Assembly (NCBI RefSeq): GCF_913054185.1 | Contig: NZ_CAJXIV010000014.1 | Location: 1 to 62,450, forward strand | DNA length: 62,450 nucleotides | Reading direction: 5' to 3' | Origin: an uncultured Shimia sp. | GTDB taxonomy: Bacteria; Pseudomonadota; Alphaproteobacteria; Rhodobacterales; Rhodobacteraceae | Shown here: positions 37,189 to 45,226 of the stretch, piece after piece | Layout of the letters: every line of letters starts with the position of its first letter | Numbering within the stretch: the first letter of the stretch is position 1 | Position numbers and translations under genes: made by a program | Notes under the pieces: model-generated | Seen by the model: only the letters and a program-made list of their open reading frames with translations | The model's database searches: none | Told to the model about the DNA's origin: nothing

Positions 37189-38250
37189 TTAGCCGACGCG
37201 GGCGCCGTCGGGCGCAAAATAAAAACAGGTGGTGGGATCGAGGAAGAAATCGTGGTCTTCACCAATCCGATACGGATGGGTGCCATGGGCGAGGCTGACC
37301 CAGCTGTTGCCGCCAAACGTAAAGTGGGCCGAGCTTTCAGACCCGGAGAGTTCGGTCACGCCAATCCGGCCAGTCAAGGAGACATCCGCGCCGTCATGGG
37401 TATGTGGCAAGACGTGGTGGGGGCGCACAGCCATGACGTAGTCGCCATCACTGAGGCCTGCAGCGTCGCCGGAGGCTGTCCAGCTTAGGTTGCCGAGATG
37501 CATCGCGTCGCCGCGTTTGGTCACCGGGGCGTGATTAATGGGCGGGTCCGAGAACACGCTTGCGGCGGTCAGAGACGCTGGCGCGCGGTAGATGTCAGCG
37601 GTTGTGCCAAACTGGGCCACGGACCCATCGACCATCAGGGCGGTTTCGCCGCCAAGCAGAAGCGCTTCTTCGGGCTCAGAGGTGGCATAAACCACCACTG
37701 CACCGCGACCGGCAAAAAGCTCTGGCAGCTGCTCGCGCAGCTCTTCGCGCAGTTTGTAATCCAAGTTGGCCAGCGGCTCATCCAAAAACACCGCGCGGCT
37801 TTCTTTGGCAATGGCGCGGGCGAGGGCGCAGCGCTGTTGCTGACCACCGGAGAGCTCATGTGGGCGACGCTGTAGCATCGGGCCAAGTTGCAGGATGTCT
37901 GCGGCTTCAGCCACGCGGTCTGCAATCTCGGATTTGGCCATGCCAGCAACCTTCAAAGGTGAGGCGATGTTCTCAAACACGGTCATGTGCGGGTAGTTCA
38001 CGAAGAACTGGTGCACGAGGCTGATCTTGCGTTTCTGGGTGGTAAGGGCAGTGACGTCTTCGCCCTCCATGAGGATCTGACCGGAGGCGATGGGATCAAG
38101 TCCCGCCATCATCTTGATCAGAGAGGTTTTGCCAGCGCCGGTTTCGCCCAGCAGCACGTTGAAGTGGCCTTTTCTCAACGTGAGGGTCGTGGGTTTGATG
38201 TGTGTCACACCTTGCACGATCTTTGTAATATTCTTTATTTCCAGTGCCAT
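37189..38250 (-). CDS. glpS: Glycerol ABC transporter ATPase GlpS (H-loop histidine absent)
   Basis: 353 residues from the ATG at 38250; the frame is open 80 codons further but that leader is unlike any ATPase. Walker A GETGAGKTS near residue 36, signature LSGGQQQRCALARAIA near residue 135, Walker B AVFLDEPLANLD near residue 157. The H-loop, normally YVTHD, reads YATSEPEEALLLGG near residue 186, so the switch histidine is Ser. C-terminal regulatory domain follows. Works as partner of GlpT. Confidence 0.87.
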   Translation of the reverse strand: MALEIKNITKIVQGVTHIKPTTLTLRKGHFNVLLGETGAGKTSLIKMMAGLDPIASGQILMEGEDVTALTTQKRKISLVHQFFVNYPHMTVFENIASPLKVAGMAKSEIADRVAEAADILQLGPMLQRRPHELSGGQQQRCALARAIAKESRAVFLDEPLANLDYKLREELREQLPELFAGRGAVVVYATSEPEEALLLGGETALMVDGSVAQFGTTADIYRAPASLTAASVFSDPPINHAPVTKRGDAMHLGNLSWTASGDAAGLSDGDYVMAVRPHHVLPHTHDGADVSLTGRIGVTELSGSESSAHFTFGGNSWVSLAHGTHPYRIGEDHDFFLDPTTCFYFAPDGARVG

Positions 38251-38320
38251 GGATGCACCTATTGATCCTTGTGTCGCCCTGTGGAGGAGGGGCCCTGTTT
38301 TGGAGGGAGGTGGGCAGGGT

Positions 38321-38349
38321 GGCCGGGGCTTTATCGGAAAGCCCCGGCC
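38321..38349 (-). other. Strong hairpin between glpV and glpS
   Basis: GGCCGGGGCTTT, loop ATCGG, AAAGCCCCGGCC: a perfect 12-bp stem 44 bases after glpV and about 70 bases before glpS, with no T-run. Similar positions in other ABC operons raise the amount of binding protein by stabilising the upstream mRNA. Confidence 0.75.
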
Positions 38350-38392
38350 GGTTCGACCAATTTCACGGGGAGTGAAAGGTCTGGAGGAACGC

Positions 38393-40129
38393 TTAGTTAG
38401 AGTTCCAGCGGGCAACGAGGTCGTCGTAGTTGACGGTCTCACCCTGTGGCTTTTCGTTGTCCAGCTTTGGCTTGGCGCCGCCGTTGGCAAACCACCACTC
38501 CGCGTCTTTCTCTTCGTTCAGACGTGGGCCGCAGCCACCGTAGACATTTTGGGCTTCGTCTGCGCGCTGCATACGGGCCATGGTGATGTCCATTTCTTCG
38601 GCCAGACGGTTCATCGCTTCCTGCGGTGTAAAGGCACCGGAGTTCACGTCACCAATCTGCTGCCACCAGATTTGCGCCAGCTTTGGATAGTCCGGCACGT
38701 TCACACCGGTTGGCGACCAAGCCACACGATCAGGTGAGCGGTAGAACTCAACCAGGCCACCCAGTTTGGGGGCACGTTCGGTGAAGCTTTCGTGGTTCAC
38801 AGAGCTGTCACGCGCGAAGGTCAGACCCACGTGGGACTTTTTCACATCAACAGTTTTGGAGGTCACGAACTGGGCATAAAGCCAGGCGGCCTGTGCACGA
38901 TCCGATGGGGTGGACTTCAGGAAAGTCCAGGAGCCAACGTCCTGATAGCCAACCTTCTGACCTTCTTCCCAATAGGGGCCGTGTGGGCTTGGAGCCATAC
39001 GCCACAGTGGGTTGCCGTCAGCATCTACGGTGTTGTTGCCCTCAGACTGTGGCTTCACCATGTCTGCCGTAAAGGCGGTGTACCAAAAGATTTGCTGGGC
39101 CACGTTGCCTTGTGCCAGTGCAGGCAAAGACTGGTAGAAGTCATAAGACGCCGCACCGGGAGGGGCGTAGTTGCGCAGCCATTCGTCCCATTTGCGGATT
39201 GCATAAACCGCAGCTGGACCGTTGGCAGCACCACCGCGGGTGACAGATGCGCCAGCCGGGTTACAGGAGCCTTCCTCCATGCGGATGCCCCATTCGTCGA
39301 TAGGCACGCCGTTTGGTTCACCTTTGGAGCCGGCGCCCGCCATGGAGAGCCATGCGTCGGTCATACGCCAGCCAAGGTCAGGCGCGCGCTTGCCGTAGTC
39401 CATGTGACCGTAGATAGCGACACCGTCGATGGTCTTCACGTCTTTGGAGAAGAACTCTGCGATGTCTTCATACGCGGACCAGTTTACCGGCACGCCGAGG
39501 TCATAGCCGTATTTGGCTTTGAAAGACTCTTGCAGGTCAGCGCGCTCAAACCAGTCTTTGCGGAACCAGTAGAGGTTGGCAAATTGCTGGTCTGGCAGCT
39601 GATACAGATCGCCGTCCGGACCGGTGGTGAACTGGGTGCCCATGAAGTCAGCCAGATCGAGGGTTGGGGAGGTTGTGCCCGCCCATTCACCTTCCATCAT
39701 ATCGGTCAGGTTGTACGCCAGTTGCAGACGCGAGTGGGTGCCGATCAGGTCGGAGTCATTGACGTAGCCGTCATAGAGGTTCCGCTTGGTCTGCATCTGT
39801 GTTTGCACAGCCTGAACCACTTCGCCTTCGCCAAGGATCTGGTGGTTGACCTTGATGCCGGTGATTTCCTCAAAGGCCTTGGTCAGAACTTCGGCCTCGT
39901 AGCCATGAGTCGGAATGCCTTCCGACAGCACGTTGATTTCCATGCCCTCAAAGGGCTGCGCAGCTTTGATGAACCACTGCATTTCGCCCATCTGCGCGTC
40001 TTTGGACAGCGAAGACGGCTGGAATTCTGCATCGATCCAGCGTTTTGCTGCCGCGTCGTCGGCATGTAGCGATTGTGTACCCGCAATCACGGCAGACGCC
40101 GCGACGGCGGAGATAAGATACTTACGCAT
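38393..40129 (-). CDS. glpV: Glycerol ABC transporter substrate-binding protein GlpV
   Basis: 578 residues, much longer than typical solute-binding proteins of this class and like GlpV of Rhizobium. Sec signal MRKYLISAVAASAVIAGTQSLHA. Type 1 extracellular binding-protein features: INVLSEGIPTHGYEAEVLTKAFEEITGIKV near residue 60, YQLPDQQFANLYWFRKDWF near residue 165, GYQDVGSWTFLKSTPSD near residue 390. Preceded by GGGAGGA. First gene of the operon, behind a promoter with a 19-bp dyad. Glycerol uptake is inferred from operon match. Confidence 0.88.
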   Translation of the reverse strand: MRKYLISAVAASAVIAGTQSLHADDAAAKRWIDAEFQPSSLSKDAQMGEMQWFIKAAQPFEGMEINVLSEGIPTHGYEAEVLTKAFEEITGIKVNHQILGEGEVVQAVQTQMQTKRNLYDGYVNDSDLIGTHSRLQLAYNLTDMMEGEWAGTTSPTLDLADFMGTQFTTGPDGDLYQLPDQQFANLYWFRKDWFERADLQESFKAKYGYDLGVPVNWSAYEDIAEFFSKDVKTIDGVAIYGHMDYGKRAPDLGWRMTDAWLSMAGAGSKGEPNGVPIDEWGIRMEEGSCNPAGASVTRGGAANGPAAVYAIRKWDEWLRNYAPPGAASYDFYQSLPALAQGNVAQQIFWYTAFTADMVKPQSEGNNTVDADGNPLWRMAPSPHGPYWEEGQKVGYQDVGSWTFLKSTPSDRAQAAWLYAQFVTSKTVDVKKSHVGLTFARDSSVNHESFTERAPKLGGLVEFYRSPDRVAWSPTGVNVPDYPKLAQIWWQQIGDVNSGAFTPQEAMNRLAEEMDITMARMQRADEAQNVYGGCGPRLNEEKDAEWWFANGGAKPKLDNEKPQGETVNYDDLVARWNSN

Positions 40130-40181
40130 CTTGTCCTCCCAATTGTTTGTAGACCAGCCTAGCAGACCGGATGTCTAAAGG

Positions 40182-40223
40182 TGTCAAATGCGCTTTTTTC
40201 AGTCAACTAATAATTTAGTAGTT
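40182..40223 (-). promoter_or_regulatory. Promoter and 19-bp dyad upstream of glpV
   Basis: AACTAATAATTTAGTAGTT (40205-40223) is symmetric at 8 of 9 base pairs around a central T. Leftward of it lies TTGACA (40187-40182), a perfect -35, about 53 bases before the glpV start. The dyad is a likely site for a DeoR/GlpR-like or similar regulator not encoded here. The rest of 40130-40644 has no gene I can support. Confidence 0.55.
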
Positions 40224-40644
40224 CGCGAGTGTCGCGGGGGGTTGTTGGTTTAAGTAATTGCAATGTATCATGAAAAAGCAAACTTTTACTTTGCGTCAGG
40301 GGTCATATTGAAGGGGGACTGTTGTCCATTTTGCGATTCTGTCGATGTTCGAAATGTTCGGTCATGCGCGAAAATGCTCCACTTGGAGTCGGAATCGGAT
40401 CAACCTCAGGCACGCGAGGAAGACAAATTTTGCCCCTGAAAGCGGGAGCTGTGGCTGATATTCTGCCAGCGTCGGCTTGGGTTGGGGCCAGGGTGATTGC
40501 TTGCGCTGGCGCCATTGTTCCTGAATTCGAAACAGTTCGTATTGAATTTTCCTTAACGCTTACACAATTTTGGCGGTAGGCTATAGGCACTGGCACTATT
40601 TCAAATACTTTTTGAACATCCAACAAATCCTGTGGGGGCAGTCT

Positions 40645-43600
40645 ATGTTGTTTTTGAGCGTTTTATTGCCTTTGCTGGCCGGGCTTACTGCAGGCGTCGT
40701 GGACCCGTCCACGCCCACTGATGACGACACCGGCGACGGCACGCCGGACACCCGCGATGACACAGTGACCGGCGGGGATGGCTCCGGCGACACCACGGGC
40801 GATGTGGTTCGCGACATTGAGGACATTTTGGATGACTTGGGTTGGGGCGCAGACACCTCAGATGAGGAGCCGCTTGTAGCCAATCCAGGAGAAGAAATTA
40901 CGGGTGCTGAGGATGATGACACACTGATCGGGACGCTGCGCGATGACACAATGACCGGCGCTGGCGGAAACGACCGTTTGGACGGGTCTTCCGGCAACGA
41001 CCTGATAGATGGCGACGATGGCGACGACGTGATTTTGGGGCGCTACGGTGTTGATGTTGTCAGCGGCAATGACGGCAACGATCTGATCAAGGGTGGCAAG
41101 GGCAACGATTTCCTATTTGGTAATGCTGGTGACGACACACTGATTGGCTCTCCGGGGGATGATGCCCTGGTTGGTGGAAGCGGGGCCGACTACCTGCGCG
41201 GCGATCAAGGCGATGATATACTGGTTGGACTGGATGATTTGGCGGAAGAGTCCGCGCCGGACACATTGCTTGGAGGCATTGGAAACGATCGGCTTGTTGG
41301 GGATGATGGCGATGTTCTGACTGGCGGCGAAGGCGTAAACCGCTTTGGCGTGGTGGTTGGTGGCGCACCTGTTACGATCACGGATTTTGATTTGTTTCAT
41401 CCGCCCGGCTCAGAGTTGGCGACGGATCTTTTGTCGCTGCTGGATGAGAACGGTGACTTGATTCCAAGTTATGAGATTCTGGAGAACGAAGGGCGTCTGG
41501 AAGACAATGAGGATGGCACCGGCGTCAATATTTTCTTTGATGATCAGTTGGTGGTGATCATCGAAGGATATGAGGCGCAAGACTTTCGGTCTGATTCCAA
41601 CTGGCTGGGCAACTTCTCACCTGAATTGACTGGGCGTCTGGATGGCGATGATCTTTTGACGGGGGATGCTGGGGATGTTGTCCGCAACGATGACATGAAC
41701 GGTGGGTTGGGGAATGACACCCTGATTGGCGGTCTGGGTGGTGATACGCTGGATGGTGGTGAAGGGAACGATGTGATCGACACCGTTGACAGCGTGGCCG
41801 GCTCTGAGGGGCAAGACATCGCGTTAGGCGGCGCAGGCAATGACCATTTTATTGCTGATGATGGCGATTTCATTGGCGGTCAAGAAGGCCGGGACACTTA
41901 TGATATTTATGTGCCAACAGAGGACGGCATGGCGCCGGTGGAGATCTATGGATACGAATTCTCAACCGCGGATCAGGAGGTGGAATTCCTGACACTTCTG
42001 GGGGCCGATGGCACGCCCCTGAGCGCGGAGGACGTGGCTGAAAACCTGGTGATTTATCAGGATGAGAACGGCGCTGACGCAATCTTGGAATATGACGGCC
42101 GAATGATGGCGGTTATGCATGGCGTGGATGCTGATTTGATCAACGACCACACTTTGTGGATTGGCAACTTTGATCCGTCTCCGACCACCACCGCAGCGCC
42201 AACCAGCGGCAATGATGCGACGCAGATGTCCATGACACTCCAGAGTTCCTCTGGCACAGGCATGGTGGTGTCGCAGGAAATGTTTGGTGCCAATACGGTC
42301 TTTAGTGTGAACACCGATATGGGCGTGCCGCTGGAGAATTATGTTGAAGGCGCGCGGGCGCTTGAGATCCAAAACTTCCGGTTCCCGGCTGGTCAAGGCG
42401 ACTCTCTGGATGGTGAAAATGAGGGTGTTGACTGGCTCAATGTGATTGAGCTGGAAGAAAACGAAGATGGCGAGATGGTGCTGCGCGAAGAGGTGCGTAA
42501 TGCCCTGGATGCTGCGATTGCTGCACATGACAATGGCACTGACGTGAAAGTCACCATGGTGATCGCAACCAAGCTGTATACCATTGAAGAATATGAAGAT
42601 AAATACGACGACATCGCCCGCTTTGCCGAGATTATGGTTACGGACTACGCTGACCAAATTGAGGCTTTAGAGATTGGCAATGAATATTGGGCCATTGGCG
42701 AGACCAGCTATGGCACCAAGGCTGATATTGCCGCGCGGGCTTTGGCGGAAGGCATGGAGCGGGCCGGCGTGTCTGAAGACGATCAGCCAAGCATCATTGT
42801 GCAGATGGCCACACCCAACGACGGCAGTGAATATCACTCTTCTGTGGATGATCGCCCGTTTGGCGAGCGCCGGGATGACGCCAACCAGCATATCATTGAC
42901 CATCTGTCTGAGGCGGCGCGTGACGCCATCGATGGGGTGGTGGAGCACTATTACTACCGCCGAGACTATGATGAGTTCACCGGCGCGGGCGATGAGCAGG
43001 GCTTTATTCCTAACGACTATGCCATTTGGGAAGCCAATTTTGACAAAGAGCTCGATTTGCATGTGACCGAGTGGAACATCCGCACCACCAATTTGGAGCA
43101 AAATGGCATTCGCTCTGCCGGCATCCTGCCGGAGATGATGGAGTATATGGTCAGCTGGGGCGCGGATGCAGCACATGGGTGGCCAGTGGTGCACAACACC
43201 ACGTCGATGCTGGCCGGGACACGGTCGGATATGCCGATCCTGAATGAAGACGGATGGGTTGTGAACTCGGTGCGGGGCGCAACTTATGATGTGATGTCCT
43301 CAGAGCTGGTTGGCTTGCAACTATTGGAGACCAACTTCTCCAATGACGATGGCCGTATGGAAATTCAGGCGTACCAAGATGGTGGCAAAGTTGTGGTGCA
43401 GGTGGCGTCGCGGACTGGCGAAGCAGTGGATCTGGACTTGGATCTGTCGACCTTGGTGTCCGGGTATGAGAACGCTTATGGCGTGAAAGTGGGCTATGAT
43501 CGGTCTGCGGACAGCTCCGACGGGGTGTATCGGGACGACGGTGAGTATGTTCAGGCAGAAAGCACGATCATTGATGGCGAGCCATATTACTTCAACGAGT

Positions 43601-44376
43601 ACGATGTGCGCGCCACAGTGACCGATGTCGAAGTGGACAGTGCGGACATGACGCTATCCCTCAATCCCTATGAGATGGTGCAGTTGGTCTTTGAGTTTTC
43701 TTTTTCGTCACCACCACCGCCAGCGGAAGAAGGGCGAGTGGTTGAAGGGACACCCGGCGACGATGAGATTGTAACCGAGGGTGGCAATGACTCAGTGGAA
43801 GGGCTTGCGGGCAATGACAATATCATCGCAAACGGTGGATTTGACACTGTGCGTGGCGGCGATGGCAATGACCGCATCGAAGGTGGCAAACAAGATGACT
43901 ACCTTTATGGCGATGAAGGCGATGACGCGCTTTATGGTCATGCAGGCGACGACAGCCTGAAGGCTGGCGAAGGCAATGACAGCATTTCCGGCAACCAAGG
44001 CGCGGACACGCTGTTGGGCAATGAAGGTAATGACGTTCTGCGCGGCGGTGATGACAATGACAGCATGAATGGCGGTCAAGGGAATGACACGCTGAAAGGT
44101 GGCAACGGACGCGACATCATGACCGGTTACAATGGGGCTGACACCTTTGCCTTTGAGCTTGAAGATATGATGGATGGTGACATCATCACCGACTTTGAGC
44201 CCGGTAAAGATATGATCTCGCTGGACTATGATGACATCTCATCGATTGATGACCTGACAATTTCCCAAGTGGAACAGGGCATTGTGATCTATGTGGGAGA
44301 TCATGGCGGGATGTTGCTGCAAGGCGAGCTGACGCTGGCGCAGGTGGCGGATCCGCGCAACTTCCTGTTTGCCTGA
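40645..44376 (+). CDS. RTX protein with embedded glycoside-hydrolase-like domain
   Basis: 1243 residues from the ATG at 40645, whose hydrophobic start (MLFLSVLLPLLAGLTAG) and Asp/Thr-rich stretch are typical of roseobacter RTX proteins. Calcium-binding GGxGNDxL nonapeptide repeats occur in three blocks: about residues 80-230, 330-420 and 1035-1175. Between the second and third (about 520-1020) lies an alpha/beta-barrel-like domain with LEIGNEYW (Glu680) and HVTEWNI (Glu809), 129 residues apart, the acid/base and nucleophile pattern of clan GH-A enzymes (GH39/GH51-like). The C-terminus, ending NFLFA, should be the type I secretion signal. Family and substrate unassigned; perhaps cleaves exopolysaccharide at the cell surface. 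Confidence 0.82.
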   Translation: MLFLSVLLPLLAGLTAGVVDPSTPTDDDTGDGTPDTRDDTVTGGDGSGDTTGDVVRDIEDILDDLGWGADTSDEEPLVANPGEEITGAEDDDTLIGTLRDDTMTGAGGNDRLDGSSGNDLIDGDDGDDVILGRYGVDVVSGNDGNDLIKGGKGNDFLFGNAGDDTLIGSPGDDALVGGSGADYLRGDQGDDILVGLDDLAEESAPDTLLGGIGNDRLVGDDGDVLTGGEGVNRFGVVVGGAPVTITDFDLFHPPGSELATDLLSLLDENGDLIPSYEILENEGRLEDNEDGTGVNIFFDDQLVVIIEGYEAQDFRSDSNWLGNFSPELTGRLDGDDLLTGDAGDVVRNDDMNGGLGNDTLIGGLGGDTLDGGEGNDVIDTVDSVAGSEGQDIALGGAGNDHFIADDGDFIGGQEGRDTYDIYVPTEDGMAPVEIYGYEFSTADQEVEFLTLLGADGTPLSAEDVAENLVIYQDENGADAILEYDGRMMAVMHGVDADLINDHTLWIGNFDPSPTTTAAPTSGNDATQMSMTLQSSSGTGMVVSQEMFGANTVFSVNTDMGVPLENYVEGARALEIQNFRFPAGQGDSLDGENEGVDWLNVIELEENEDGEMVLREEVRNALDAAIAAHDNGTDVKVTMVIATKLYTIEEYEDKYDDIARFAEIMVTDYADQIEALEIGNEYWAIGETSYGTKADIAARALAEGMERAGVSEDDQPSIIVQMATPNDGSEYHSSVDDRPFGERRDDANQHIIDHLSEAARDAIDGVVEHYYYRRDYDEFTGAGDEQGFIPNDYAIWEANFDKELDLHVTEWNIRTTNLEQNGIRSAGILPEMMEYMVSWGADAAHGWPVVHNTTSMLAGTRSDMPILNEDGWVVNSVRGATYDVMSSELVGLQLLETNFSNDDGRMEIQAYQDGGKVVVQVASRTGEAVDLDLDLSTLVSGYENAYGVKVGYDRSADSSDGVYRDDGEYVQAESTIIDGEPYYFNEYDVRATVTDVEVDSADMTLSLNPYEMVQLVFEFSFSSPPPPAEEGRVVEGTPGDDEIVTEGGNDSVEGLAGNDNIIANGGFDTVRGGDGNDRIEGGKQDDYLYGDEGDDALYGHAGDDSLKAGEGNDSISGNQGADTLLGNEGNDVLRGGDDNDSMNGGQGNDTLKGGNGRDIMTGYNGADTFAFELEDMMDGDIITDFEPGKDMISLDYDDISSIDDLTISQVEQGIVIYVGDHGGMLLQGELTLAQVADPRNFLFA

Positions 44377-44465
44377 CGTCTGTGTGAGTTGGCTTCCTTC
44401 TGACGGCTGATAGCGCTAAAACGACCTGTCCCCTTGTTTCCGTGCGGGACCAGGGAGGACTGACC

Positions 44466-45161
44466 ATGCGCTATTTGTTTGATCCACAAGAGGTTTTTGC
44501 GGTTCCTGTAAAGGGAGAAGACGCCGTTTATCCGGTGCGCCGTATTTTCTGCGTTGGACGCAACTATGCGGCTCATGCTGCCGAGATGGGTGGGGAAGTG
44601 GATCGTGAAGCGCCGTGGTATTTTACCAAGTCGGTGATGCATGCAGTTTTGAGCGGCGCGGCGCTGGCTTATCCCGCGGGCACGTCAAATTATCATCACG
44701 AAATGGAACTGGCTTTTGCCATCGGGGCGGAAGTGTTTGAGGCCGATGAAGCGGAGGCCGCAACTGCGATTTTTGCCTATGGCTGCGCGCTCGATATGAC
44801 ACGGCGGGATCGGCAGCAGGATGGCAAAGACCATCGGCGACCGTGGTCGTTGGGCAAAGATGTTGAAGGCTCAGCCGTGTTTGCGGAGATGACGCGCTCG
44901 GGGGAGTTTACGGTTGCCGATCAAGAGATTGGGCTGCGCGTGAACGGGGAGCAACGTCAGCACGGGGAGCTGCGCGATATGGTGTGGTCGCCAGTTGAAA
45001 TAGTGATGCATCTGTCAAAGTTCTACCATCTGGGGCCGGGGGATGTGGTGATGACAGGCACGCCCTCTGGGGTAGGGCCGGTTGTGGCGGGAGATAATAT
45101 CCACGGCACAATTGAGGGGCTTGCGCCGGTCGAACTGGCGTTGATGGTTACAAAAAGCTGA
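44466..45161 (+). CDS. Fumarylacetoacetate hydrolase family protein
   Basis: 231 residues from the ATG at 44466 (GGAGG 8 bases upstream). FAH fold: IFCVGRNYAAHAAEMG near residue 29, HHEMELAFAIG near residue 77 (metal-binding Glu pair), an Asp in YGCALDMTRRDRQ near residue 108, and VVMTGTPSGVGPV near residue 195. Members hydrolyse C-C bonds of fumarylpyruvate, maleylpyruvate or related acids late in aromatic degradation. It lies 65 bases before the reductive dehalogenase, suggesting a shared pathway for a halogenated aromatic or organic acid. Confidence 0.88.
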   Translation: MRYLFDPQEVFAVPVKGEDAVYPVRRIFCVGRNYAAHAAEMGGEVDREAPWYFTKSVMHAVLSGAALAYPAGTSNYHHEMELAFAIGAEVFEADEAEAATAIFAYGCALDMTRRDRQQDGKDHRRPWSLGKDVEGSAVFAEMTRSGEFTVADQEIGLRVNGEQRQHGELRDMVWSPVEIVMHLSKFYHLGPGDVVMTGTPSGVGPVVAGDNIHGTIEGLAPVELALMVTKS

Positions 45162-45226
45162 CGTACTGAACCTGTTAAGAACTGCCGCGCCGGGGATGGC
45201 GCGGTGGACCAGCGCGAAGGAATACC

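Noticed and set aside
38792-40069. A 425-codon rightward frame opposite glpV
   Set aside because: Shadow of the high-GC binding-protein gene. No ribosome site or family features.
40875-44160. CRISPR-like or satellite repeats in the RTX gene
   Set aside because: The short periodic similarity comes from coding of GGxGNDxL nonapeptides; there are no spacers and the gene frame is intact. No CRISPR array was seen anywhere in the window.
40645-44376. RTX protein as cargo of the type I system at 55976-60821
   Set aside because: The two loci are 12 kb apart and the system is directly preceded by its own adhesin gene. A shared exporter is possible but not supported.
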